From assembly GCA_039090855.1 (NCBI GenBank), contig CM076997.1, forward strand, positions 161,478,709 to 161,542,708: a DNA stretch of 64,000 nt, written 5' to 3'. The notes under the pieces are model-generated. The model did no database searches, had not been told where the DNA came from, and was given only the letters and a program-made list of their open reading frames with translations. This DNA comes from Macrothele yani. Taxonomy: Eukaryota > Arthropoda > Arachnida > Araneae > Macrothelidae. Shown here piece by piece: positions 23,240 to 34,310 of the stretch (positions are counted from its first letter, which is position 1; each line of letters opens with the position of its first letter). A program made the translations under genes and the position numbers.

Positions 23240-23428
23240 TTGGTGGTTTAAAAACCACCGTGAGCAACTCGTTAGGCTATAAGCAGTTGCCCGTCCCTAA
23301 TTTAGAGTCATTATTTCCAGATAAGGGAGACAGCTAGTTCCGTAAGACAAACAAAACATCCATGCCTCACCGTGATTCAAACCCCGACCCTTCTCGGACG
23401 AATGGTTGCACCACCGGGATGGCCGATG
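23240..23428 (-). mobile_element. tRNA-derived SINE (family A), internally deleted
   Basis: A reverse copy of the same SINE 90 bp away. The body words gtttgtcttacgg and ctaaattaggga are intact in reverse, but part of the tRNA head (D-anticodon region) is deleted near 23400. Together with 22935-23150 it can fold as a long imperfect inverted repeat. Confidence 0.75.
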
Positions 23429-25495
23429 ACAGTTCCTTCAGTGAGGTAGGAAACCTCTGTGACATAGAAACCACCGACTGTCTTACTAAAAGATCATTAT
23501 AAGTTGTTTTCAATCACTTTAAAACACTACACGATCTTTCTGAAAACACAATCCAATGCACAATCACCCATCACCAGGGATTTCTCAGTTTGATGTCCTC
23601 ACTGTCCTTCTAAAGTTGAATTTCTTTTGATAATTTGCACTGATTCGAGTTTCTCAAATGACATCAGGCGACCTGAGTGTGAAAGCCTGTAGTGTCAATT
23701 ATTGGCTTCTTTTAAAACTGCTGACTCTATGTGTCTCCTCTTTTTTGGTGGCCTCATGACCGAAAGGAAGACATTTTTTTGGGACATAACACAAGATGAA
23801 AAAGGTAATCGTCTTGCTAACAATTACAGAAATTGCAAATAAAAATATTACGTGTCTTTGCAGATTCAATAAAATCTTCATTTTTCACCGTTTACGAGAA
23901 AAAGGACGTAATAAGCCAAAGTGCAAAAAATTCGTTATTAAAAGAATAATAGGCAAAACGGTGAATACTAAGGTGTCCATATCGGAACGATAATAATTCG
24001 GATAAGTGTATAAAGAAGGAACTGTCGGTTTCTTAAAATATTAAGGTGCGACAAGTCAGAGCATCTTCGTATTTGCTCAGAAAGGCAAAGCATTGAAACC
24101 GAGAGGATAAAGAAGAAGACTTCTGGTAAAACAGAAGAGTTGATACGCCTGAATTTTAAAGATAAACCGCCGAATTCCACAAAAAGTCTTAGGCGTGCAG
24201 AGAGAGAAAATATCATGCTTAACTGTGTGCGGGGTCTAAAATTCTTCCAAAACGAAATGCAGATTTCGCGTTGAGAAAATCCTTTTCATCGACAAATGAA
24301 AGAATGACACCAAAAGCTTGAGAATAAATACACTCTCAATGATTTTCCTGGTGCAGAGGCGAACGAAGATAAAACGCTTGAAATGATGTAAACATACATT
24401 GCATGTGAATTGTCATCAATAGCCGACAAATAGAGAGAAATAGCATTCGGATTTAGTCAGGGATACCGCAAAGATCGAAATAGCGGCAAGTGAAATAAAA
24501 CATTAAATGTTTTGGGTAAGATAATTTTACTAGAAAGCAGCATTATCATGGTTCTGCAAAATTCTAATATTTGTGAGTGAGAAAGCACTCAACAGATCCC
24601 AGATAAATACATCAGGTAACACTGAGAATGGTTTTATCTGAACATTTTCTTGAACTCTTTCTTTAGCCTTCATGCTGTTCTTAATAACAGCCGAAGGGCT
24701 TATTTGTTATGAAAATTTCTCATTAAAGTTATGACAAATTAATATCTTTACAAATACATCATAAATGTTAATGAAGAATAAGTACAAAGTGATTGTAATT
24801 AAACTATCTCTATTCAGAAACATCTGATGAGACAACCATTGGGTGGAACTGAACCAAACTTGGTGTTAACAGCTCCAAAAGCAGATATGAGATATCAGAA
24901 AAAGCAACGCAAAGGTAGGTTCCAGTAAAAATTCGGCGCTTCGAAAGGGGAAAGCAACAATTTTGTTAACTGTATGATGTTTTATTGACAAATGCGACGT
25001 AGTCAACGACATCTGATGCTTAAACAATTATGCTTATTGTGTTTCTTTCATAATGTTAATGTGGTATAACGATGGCTCTTTAACGTAAAGAGCTATTATT
25101 CCTTGCCTAAATGCAATGATTTGGTTAGTGGATGTATTTAGTGCTGTCGAGGAAGATCAATGTTCAATTATTCAGCCGTCCGGAATGACAAAAAGTTGAA
25201 TCTGGTAAACAGCGCTCTTAACGTCATAGCGCAGCTGATTTGAAGTGGATTCATACATGTTGCACAGTTTTGTACTTAAAGTCTGCCAGGAGAGAAATAT
25301 AGAAACAGAACGCCAAAAGTAAGATGTTTTTATTTATTACAGCACATTTTTACTGCGGATATTCATGCACAGTGTTTTATAACTTCATAATTTTTTAGTA
25401 CAGGGCATGAAATCTATTATGTTTCTATCAAATTTAAACTCTCTATCTTTAAACACTCTTCACCACCAATTACCAAATATTCTACACAATTTATA
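23429..25495. other. intron-like stretch, nothing recognised
   Basis: About 2 kb of AT-rich DNA with only short frames. I looked for further Ig or fibronectin exons bounded by AG/GT and found none I could support. Confidence 0.5.
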
Positions 25496-26701
25496 CACTA
25501 TGTAACAAAAATAATTGGACACCTGTGATAGCAAAGGAAAACGAAGTTTATTCACCTTCAATAGTTGGTGGAGCCTCCACGAGCGCCGATTACAGCTGCG
25601 ACCCTCCGGGGCATACTCCCAAACAGGCGTTGTACAACGGCTAGCGGTATTTTCTTCCACTCGGTTTGGAGAAAACAGGTCAGATCCCTCACCGATTTCG
25701 GACGGGGGGGGCACCCCTTTGTCGACGCTCCAACTCGTCCCAGAAGTGCTCGATAGGGTTAAGGTCCGGGCACTGCGCAGGCCAGTCTATTTGATTAACC
25801 CCATTGTCGCCATACCAAGCCATGGTGGACCTCACAACATGACCGGTGGCATTGTCATCCTGAAAGCAACATGGGTCCACCCCGTAAAACTGCCACAACG
25901 CAGGAAGCGCATGGTCATCCAAAATGGTGCAGTAGGTCTCGGCGTTGAATCTATTAGGAATTGCGACCAAGGGTCCCGTGCAATATCAGGAGGAACACCC
26001 CCATAGCATAATTCCACCGCCGCCGAACTTCACAGTTGGCACAATACATTCCGGCAGGAGGCGTTCTCCATGCAGACACCAAACACAGGCCCTGCCATCC
26101 AAACGGAAGAGGGTGAACCTTGATTCGTCACTCCAGAGAACCTGTTCCCACTGTTCAACGGTCCACCGTCGACGTTCTTTGCACCACGTTAGCCGAGCAG
26201 CGCTATTGGACTTGGTGATCAAAGGCTTGTGGGCGGCAGGACGTCCATGATAACCGAGCAGATCGGCTTCCTTACGGATGGTATTCATCGAAAGAACACT
26301 CCCGTGTGCCTGTTGAAACTCCTTGCTGATGTGGCCCATCGATTTGTTGCGGTTCTCCCGAATTTCTCTGGCCAGCACCCGTCGGTCTCTAACTTCCAGT
26401 TTTGTGGGTCTGCCGGGTCGGGGCACATTCCGACAGTCACCTCTCATCCAATCACGTAGGCCACTGTCGATTTTGGATACTTCAACTCGCTGGATATGTC
26501 ACGTATGGATCGATCATTTCTGTGATACCCGACGATTACACCTTTCTCGAAATCAGAGAGCTCCGAACTGCGTGGCATCTTGCATGCGACTGGTTGCGTT
26601 ATTGTTTCCCACACGATATTTAACGGTGGCGGCCGTGACGTGTATCAGGACCGCAGATATCGTCGATTGCAGGGTGTCCAATTACTTTTTGGTAGATAGT
26701 G
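25496..26701 (-). mobile_element. Tc1-like element, TIR- and TA-bounded
   Basis: The left end cactatgtaacaaaaataat and the reverse of the right end, cactatctaccaaaaagtaa, align and continue with ttggacacc. TA dinucleotides flank at 25494-25495 and 26702-26703. The length is 1206 bp, a standard complete Tc1-like size. It carries the pseudogene at 25558-26578. Confidence 0.92.
25558..26578 (-). pseudogene. Tc1-like transposase (DD34E spacing), two frameshifts and a stop
   Basis: Start ATG 26578 gives MPRSSELSDFEKGVIVGYHRN (helix-turn-helix). A one-base shift near 26450 leads to the linker RNVPRPGRPTKLEVRDRR, then WTVEQWEQVLWSDESRFTLF (first Asp) and GGGGIMLWGCSS. The next codon, a conserved Trp in the family, is TGA. 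The same frame then resumes with PLVAIPNRFNAETY, FQDDNATGH (second Asp) and LNPIEHFWDELE (Glu, 34 residues after the Asp). A frameshift at the G-run near 25705 separates the C-terminal SMPRRVAAVIGARGGSTNY and its stop (25558-25560). All three catalytic acids are kept. This is one of the youngest-looking copies in the window, but it is inactive as it stands. Confidence 0.92.
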
Positions 26702-26857
26702 TATTTTATATAATGCGACTCATATATCTTCTTTGATGGAGTAAATACAAATTCTGAACATATGCCGAACTTTTGCTCTCCGCTGGGAGGCTCTTTAATG
26801 TTGACTGATCCTTTTCCTTCTCCATCGGAACATAGAACTGCACCGTGTACAAACATC

Positions 26858-27385
26858 TACAACGTCTACCAACTACTACATTTTCTACTAAAAACTACAC
26901 CATCTACCAACTAATACACCGTAAACTACACCATCTACCAACTACTACACCGTAAACTACACCATCTACCGACTACTACACCGTGTACCAACAAATTTGG
27001 ATCACTAGTACGGTTATACTAGTTTGTGAAAAGTTCCTTGTCATTATTTCACAATTACACCGTCTACCAACAATTACACACTCTACCAACATCCACACCA
27101 TCAACCAACAACTGCACCGTCTACCAACAACTACACCGTTTACCAACTACACAGTCTACAAACAACTACACCGTCTACCAACAACTACACCGTTTACCAA
27201 CTACACAGTCTAAAAACAACTACATCGTCTACCAACAACTACACCGTTTACCAACAACTACACCATTAACCAACAACTACACCATCAACCAACCAACAAC
27301 TACACCCTCAACCAACCAACAACTACACCCTCAACCAACCAACAACTACACCCTCAACCAACAACTACACCGTCTACCAATAACA
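26858..27385. repeat. minisatellite of ~18-21 bp built on ctaccaacaactacaccgt
   Basis: Some 25 variant units (caacaactacaccgtctac) occur, interrupted by unique DNA at about 26990-27050. Units near 27270-27360 have expanded to a caaccaaccaacaactacac form. Frames open through it encode only repeat peptide (LHRLPTTTP), so no gene is called. Confidence 0.9.
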
Positions 27386-28284
27386 ACTTTTTTTCTTATT
27401 TGCGATTACTATGACCATTCTATTGTGTCCTTATCAGATACCTAATAATGATCTTAATTCTGGTCCCTGGTGTACCCCAAATGATCGCTTCAGATTTTTC
27501 TATCTGCGTTTTGGTACCTTTTTACAGGATTGCAAAAAATATCCCAAAACTTTTTCAAGTGATATTTACATTATTTCAAATAAAATCTTATTTCCTAGAA
27601 TGTTTTGTTTCTTCCTTTTGTGTGAATCATAGAGCATGGAATCATTGTATGTTTCATCAAGCACCCTTGTTAATCGAAGTAATTGTGTACCAGCAAATTA
27701 CTGAATCTTGTTGACTTCACATTGCTAGTGCAATTGCCTATATTTTATTGCCACATACAAATACAATACGCAATTCAGTAGCAGGAAGGTGACTGTAAGG
27801 GAAGCCCGTACGATGCGTGCATCGAAGAAGTTACAAGGATGAACCATAAGTCTGTGAGTTCTTTTCTGTACACATGAGAACAGTTTATTGGAAGAAAAGT
27901 AACGAACCTTACTTGACAAAACGTAAATACAGTAGTACGTTTCAATCGATTCTAGTCACCACTTCTCAAGATGGTAGACGCCTTCATGATAACATGCTTG
28001 CTCATTGTACGCAGGGAACTCATGCCATTCAATTCTAAATTTCTCCATTGTTGTGAACGGCCAACCTGGAAAGAAAATGGGCCTTGGAAAAAAATTCAAA
28101 GTTGGAAAGAACTGAACAAAATACTTATAAGCTTTCTTGTACCCCGCTAGCATTTCCAAGCTCAGGTGAGGGAGCAGCTCAAATGTTAACAACTCAGTTT
28201 TGAAACCCTTTTATCGGATTGAACGAATTTATTCGGGATTAGAAATATTGATAGAAATCAGCTCAAAAAATATACACATTCGTA
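27386..28284. other. unassigned stretch with one weak exon-like signal
   Basis: Mostly featureless. On the minus strand a good acceptor (cccattttctttccag) precedes an open segment, 28065 down to about 27960. Its donor is poor and its peptide is unknown to me, so it is not called as a gene. Confidence 0.35.
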
Positions 28285-29470
28285 TTAGAATAATATGACT
28301 GTTACCAGATTCACAGTTTACCCGTCCAGGCGCGTCGCAGAGCTCATGTGACAGGATGGACCACACGGAAGTATAAGGGCCGCCTAGGACAGATGAGCCA
28401 TAGTGCGGAACGTGAGCACAACAGACAGAGGTAGTGATTTAACGGGCGTTAAAAAAAGAATGATCATCGGCTACCGTGCCAAGGCTGGAACCATTTCAGA
28501 AACAGCAGACTTCGTGGGTTGTTCGCGAGGTGCTGTACTAAAGCTGTACCAAGAATGGACCGCTGGTACACCGAGTACCACCCGACGACATAAATGTGTA
28601 GCCCCAAAGGCCATCAACCCCAGAGGTGAACGTCACCTCCGTCGACTGGAAAAGGGCAATCGACGCGAAACAGTGCATCAATTGAGCACGCAAATGAACA
28701 CTGTGGCACCCGGTACGTGTTCCCGATAACAGTAGGACCAACCCTGTTACGCATGGATCTCCGGAGTCTACGCTGCGACAAAGCGCCCATGTTAACTCAG
28801 GCCCTTTGGCAACGACACCTGCAGTCCACATGCGACTAGCGTCATTGGATAGTAGAAGAGTGGGAAAAGGTTGCCTTCTCCGACAAATCAAGTTTCTTCT
28901 CTACAGCGGTGACGGATACCGCGTCAGACATTCGAGAACCAACACCCGGACACGCTTATTGGTCAAGTACAGGCCGACGGTGGCAGTATGCATGTCTGAG
29001 TCATGTTTTCCTGGTATGACCTGTGACCGGTGGTACCACTGGATTGGTCCCTGAACGCTAATGACTACCTGTCCATCCTCGCTGATCACATGGATCCCTT
29101 TATGTTGGACGTTTACCCTGGTAGCGATGGTGTCTTCCAACAGACAATGCGTCCTGCTACGTCGCTAAAGGGATGCATGATTGGTTTCAGGAACACGACG
29201 GCGATGTCTCCGTTTTCCCATTGCAGGCGAAATCACCCGACTTCAATCCCATAGAGCACTTTTGGGACTATTTGGATCGACAGGTTAGACGCTCTGACCC
29301 ACAAACACGTCATTCCCTGGACCTCCGTGCTCTCTTGCAGTCCGAATGGCCACGTGTGCCTCGGGCAAACTTCCTGGGGCGCATTGCACCCATGCCACGC
29401 CATCTTGCTGCTGTCATCCGGGCCACGAGTTGTTTTTACCTTTATTCGGTAGGTGGTCATATTATTCTGT
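28285..29470 (+). mobile_element. Tc1-like element with degenerate transposase
   Basis: Terminal repeats share agaataatatgac and lie next to TA at 28283-28284 and 29471-29472 (1186 bp). The coding remnant runs from about 28430 to 29440. Recognised blocks are LTGVKKRMIIGYRAKAG…ISETADFVGCSR (N-terminal helix-turn-helix), KVAFSDKSSFF (first Asp kept; the usual Glu and Arg after it lost), YLSILADHMDPFMLDVYPG, a broken second motif FQQTMRPAT where Asp-Asn should be, then in another frame SPDFNPIEHFWDYLDRQ (third Glu) and MPRHLAAVIRA. At least four frame changes. It resembles the copies at 2980-4043 and 34311-35531 more than the one at 25496. Confidence 0.85.
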
Positions 29471-30221
29471 TACTACCTTTGAATCGGTGTCTAGGAAGTG
29501 AGCCGAAAGAGGTGGAACGAGTGAACCTGTGCATCAGAAGATGTTCCTTTCTCCTTAGCCTTGTTATTCAAAATGGTCGTTCAGGAGGGATGATTGAAAC
29601 TATTTCTTTCTGAGTTAGCTATTTCTTACAACCTATATCTACATTCTAAAGAGATTGTAACTATAGCGAAGAGCATAAGAAAGGTGAGAAAAGATGTTTT
29701 GTCATTTTCCTGTCCAGTAGCACAGTGTTCGTGTCAGAGGGACTAGACCTTCCCCATCATGGCCTCCGTCATGGAGTAGAGGCTAGAAGGAAGCTGTTAC
29801 CACCGGTGATAACTTTATGGCAGGCGTTGCTGAGATGAGAAGGCAAAAGGAACTGTTTTGCGATAGCTGCCGTAAAACACAAGTACCTTGTGAACATTTC
29901 TGTTGTACAGCTCACAAAAATTTGGGCACAATTTGGTTCAAGTACGTTGGCTTCATATAAGATTAATGTTTTTTTTGGTCCATACCACGTTCCTTTGTTT
30001 GGCATTGTCTCGCTAGAGGAGTGACTGATGTCTGCAAATCAACCTTGGTTGCGCGGAAACATCACAGAACGCACGTCATGCAGATGCTATGAGATGTCGG
30101 TACTGATTATGCATCCCTCAAAAATCCAGTTCATAGATCTATATAGTCTTAAACTTTTGTAAACCACACGACATAATCTTTATTTTGAATTGTTTAGTGT
30201 TTGGAACGGGAAGTGACTGAC
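29471..30221. other. non-coding stretch, nothing recognised
   Basis: No family signature. Short frames only. Confidence 0.45.
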
Positions 30222-30467
30222 CTGGGTCAAAGCACTGCTTCGGCTATTCGGATTGTTGAAGCAGAACCATCTTCTAATCAATGTATCAAACCTCGTGAAT
30301 TCAGCAAGTAATTTTCCCTCCGTCTCGAAATAGCCATCTGCTTGGTCAGTAATGAATTCAGGTGAAACACCGCGTCCACTCCTGGCTGCCTCAAGGATGA
30401 TTCCTTTCTGTAACCCTTGTGGATTCTTTTCTATAGCCATTGTAATATTCCAAGCTCGAAAAGGACC
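30222..30467 (-). CDS. candidate coding exon, unidentified protein
   Basis: On the minus strand an acceptor (aaaatcttgcag, AG at 30469-30468) precedes exactly 82 open codons (246 bp, phase 0-0). The open segment ends at a plausible donor (cag/gtcagt, GT at 30221-30220). The peptide begins GPFRAWNITMAIEKNPQGL and includes RGVSPEFITDQADGYFETE and LLAEFTRFDTLIRRWF. Its composition is balanced and looks protein-like, unlike the AT-rich frames around it, and it shows no transposase motif. I do not recognise the family. It could be a host exon, a retrocopy remnant or chance. Confidence 0.3.
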
Positions 30468-31715
30468 CTGCAAGATTTTGTCGATGGATCAGCTTAGCTG
30501 GTATGGCACATAATGAATTGATTTAACCATACTGCACATCCAGATAGCAAATTAATTTCGATGCACCTGGCTACCACTTGAACTAAATTTGCTCATCTCG
30601 AATGGGGACTTCCTTCTCGCCTTCAACTACGTAGAATTTTATGGTCGCTTTGGTACCATTTTATTTTTATCTCAAATAATGACGATGAACTGCACGAATT
30701 TCAAGAGTTTATTTATTCATTTTGAAACGTTTCATGCACTGATACCACGACTCTGATACTTGTAACAGCAGATAGATTAAGTGCACTTTATAATTTTTCT
30801 TCGTGCTACGTGCTATGCTCTGAAGACTCAACATTACAGCGTATCAGTTAATAAACTGTGGATAGAGAAAAACGAAGCTTTATTAATTCAATTTAGCAAT
30901 GAAGTTCTAACAGAAAATCATTGATGCAAAACTGGGTAAAATGCTGATGCGAGAAACTGTTGCGGTGTTTTCCAGATCTAGATAATTTACTGACAAATTG
31001 GGAATTTATTGGTGTTGCTGCACTTAACAAAAGGGAATGGTAGACCAAAAGTATTAACGAAGAGTGTGAGATGTTCTGATAAAGCAAGTGTTTGTCATCG
31101 GAACTTGCAAAATCTCAGCTTGGAAATACGAGCTGGGGGGACAGAGAAGCTTGTAAACATTTTCACACCACGTTAATCCTGCGTGCCATTAGTTATCACA
31201 GAACAGCTGCTTTTAATAAATCTTAAGCACAAACACCAAAACACTATGTCAAATGGCGCATGGAAAATATGTCGTATCACCCAGACAAACGTATTCATGC
31301 GATATGACGAAACCATATCTGTATGGGAAACGTTAATTCTCTCATTATCTTGTCTCCACTAAATAAATTTGACGGGTGAGACCCCATGATATGGATAACT
31401 CAATCACCGAATTCCAAAGTTCAGGATCATAATTCACAATAATATTAAAAGTAAAAAAATAGCGCCATTCTACATTTACGTCTTGGACTATTTTGTATAC
31501 CCAATGCTGCGACAGTTGCTGAAATTTATATCTCGTAATCCGTTAAGGCGCCATTTCTTAAAACATGGGCAGTCGAAGTCTAGTTTGAAGAGATCAGCTC
31601 TCGATTTTGGAGAATTCAATCTCAACCCTACGTAACTTCTTTGAATGAATTGTATTATAGGATACCTGCATTAGAGAACGGGATCTCTTTGGTGGTACAG
31701 CTTAGTGAAGATTTG
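30468..31715. other. AT-rich stretch, nothing recognised
   Basis: No gene or repeat is supported. Confidence 0.45.
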
Positions 31716-32964
31716 TTAGGTGCGCAACTTAATTATTGGCTACAGGCACTACACGTTAACAGCAAATTATAGCAAATCGAATACGTACTTAATCAGGAAA
31801 GTAATCCCCGTCGTGTTGGATACATCTGAGCCATCTGACAGGGAGCTTCCGAATGTCACGGCGGAAAAGACCTGTTTCGAGTTGATAAAGTCATAAACAC
31901 TTGTGTGGACCTCCTCGACAGAAGTAAAGTGCATATCACTGAGGTGATGCTGCAGGGAGAGAAAGAGGTGATAATCCGACCGGGCGAAGTCTGGAGAATA
32001 CACCGGGTGGGACAAGATCTCCCATCACAGGTCGGTGATCGAGTTTAAAGTCGTTTTCTCGGTGTAAGGACGCGCGTTATCCTAAAGCAACAGGACCGAC
32101 CTTCTGCCCTTGCCAGTGTATGGCGTTTTCGCCTCCATTGCGTCACTCACACGAATGAGTTGCTGACAATAACGCTCAGCATTGACCATTTCACCAGATT
32201 TGATCAACTCATAGTGCATGACACTGCGCTGATCCCACCATATGCACAGCAACAATATCCTGGAATGGATATTCGGTTTGGCGGTACTGGTGGTAGGCTG
32301 ACCTGGATAAACCCATGATTTGCGCCGCTTAGAATTATCGTACAGGATCCACTTCTTATCACAGGTCAAAATCGTGTAGAGGAAATCCTTCTTGAATTTA
32401 GCGAGCAAGGACACAGAAACATCGTAGCGCCTTAACTTGTTCGCAGCTGTGAGTTGGTGGGGCACCCAACGGCCCTCCTTGCAATGGTTTGCCGTCTTGC
32501 CGTCATACTTCGAGTTATAGGGCGACCTCTGACCGTGTGCGAGAGGGATACGCGTCCAACAGTTGTTCAAGTTCCTCATCGTCAACTTTCTGTGGCGGTC
32601 CCGGACGTTCTGCATCACGGCGATCGAAATTTCCCAGCTTAAACCGCTGGAACTACTTCTTACATGTATTGTAGGACACAACAACCCCACCCAAAGGAGC
32701 ACAGATCGTTTACTGGGCTTACGCGTTACTTGTTTTAAGCTGAAACGGGATGAGGAGGCAGTGCCTCAAATGTTGCTTCTCGAACGACATTGCATTCACC
32801 GTCAAATTACGTCCCTTCTCTCACTACATCTGTGAGCGGTTACGGTTGCCTGGAAAGCTTTTGGACGGCGCTGCAATCAGTCATTATCGAACGCAGCTGT
32901 TTGCATTTGCCGACGTTCTATGATCGCTTGTGGTTAGGGGCCGAGAATTAAGTTGCACACCTAA
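31716..32964 (-). mobile_element. mariner-type element, TIR-bounded
   Basis: The left end ttaggtgcgcaacttaatta (31716) and the reverse of the right end, ttaggtgtgcaacttaattc (ending 32964), match at about 18 of 20 bases. TA follows on the right (32965-32966); on the left it is mutated to TG. The length is 1249 bp, as expected for mariner. Confidence 0.9.
31789..32790 (-). pseudogene. mariner transposase (D,D34D), broken
   Basis: Start ATG 32790 (MSFEKQHLRHCLL, the usual mariner opening). Blocks in order: ICAPLGGVVVSYNT (second helix region), RWVPHQLTAANKLRR (the HxLTxxN linker of mariners), TILTCDKKWILYDN (first Asp), INAERYCQQL-like segment, DNARPYTEKT (second Asp, directly after an in-frame TAG at 32082-32084), and HPVYSPDFARSDYHLF (third Asp in the YSPDLAPSDYHLF signature). 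The second-to-third Asp spacing is 34 residues, the mariner D,D34D pattern. An extra TGA and N-terminal frameshifts near 32700 are present, and a shift before the final HDGDYFPD-stop. All three catalytic Asp residues survive but the gene cannot be read through. Confidence 0.9.
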
Positions 32965-34310
32965 TATAAGCAGTTTGCAAATAAGAACAGTTTACAGCCT
33001 AACAGCAGGTAGTGTTATGCCGTCAGGTTTAGCTCAAACAGTTCACGATGCCCAAGTAACTGAATTTGAACTGGGTGAAAAATAATCTGCTTCCAAATTA
33101 ATTTGTCTCATGCCTTTCTTTAGGAAAGCAGAGGTGCTTATGTATGCCTATATGCAATGATTTTTCTTCTTTCGGAACGAGCCGGAACGGCCTACTGCTA
33201 CTTCTTCAACATTAAATCTTTGGTTTTAAGTTTTGGAGTAATTGTTAAATACAAGAACGGTTATTATTTAATAGGTTATGATAATTTATTTTATTACCAC
33301 AATTGGTAACAGTTATGGTCATAACATGTGAGGAGGATAGATTGTAGGAATCAGCGACTTGTGTTTGACAATTTATTAAGTTGTGCCCGGAAAAGGTCCT
33401 CACTTATACATAATGCTTCGCTGTACAGCCATTGCGCAGCAGTACATTATATACAAATGGAAAGTTCACTATATTGTGAACAAGTAATCAGAAAGTTATC
33501 TAATAGGTTTCAACCCAATTAAAGAAAATTGATACGTGGTTTTTGAGAATACCTACAACTTCAAGTTTAAGAATATCCTAAACAACGCTTTCAATTGAAG
33601 TGAACTTTGCAAACAGTCGCTGTGTCTCCTAGTGAATTCGAAAAGGATATTCTTGGACGATAATCAATCCCAGTTAAGTGTTATCTTTCAATCACAGCAA
33701 TAACCTTATTTATTTACGTAAATCGTGAGGTCTCCAACCAAATTCGACTCTGCAAAATGTACTCGATTGTGGGTCCTTCGAGGGCACCATTGCGCATTGG
33801 GTACGAAAAGCAAGGGGCGGACAAACATATGGAAAGTTAAACACAATTATTATAGGATCAAAATGTAGTTCCTATCTGTTCCTCAGTGTAATGTAGCATT
33901 TAGCGAAAGTTTCAATCTCATTTGGGGGGTACGTATGACAGGATGACGGATCACTAAGTTCGTGTTCTAGCCCACGTTCACTTGTTCCACTTCATATATT
34001 CCACGGTTCATTTTGTCTACCGTACACTTTCTCCACATTCATTTCATCCTCAGAATTGACGGAATACCGTGAAAAGTTTTTGTTTTCATGAAATTTGTAT
34101 TCCTAGGCATAAAAAAATGTCCCACGACATTGCATACATGCGATTTTTTCTGTGTAAGTTTTTCAAATAAAATATAACAATTTTAAATGCCATTTAAAGC
34201 AAAACGAAGAACAGAACTTTGAAGAGCTTTCTAGCTGTTTTATGTGGTACGATGTCATTCACTATGACATGATTCAAAGTTTTACGAAAATCTTTAAAAG
34301 TTTTACAATA
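32965..34310. other. non-coding stretch, nothing recognised
   Basis: AT-rich with no gene or repeat family supported. Confidence 0.5.

Noticed and set aside
27026..27445. Open frame rich in LHRLPTTTP as a mucin-like gene
   Set aside because: It is translation of a minisatellite, open in more than one frame, with no signal peptide or flanking exon.
27960..28065. Minus-strand exon after the strong acceptor at 28066
   Set aside because: The donor is poor, the peptide is unrecognised and the frame choice is ambiguous. Mentioned only as a possible partner of 30222-30467.
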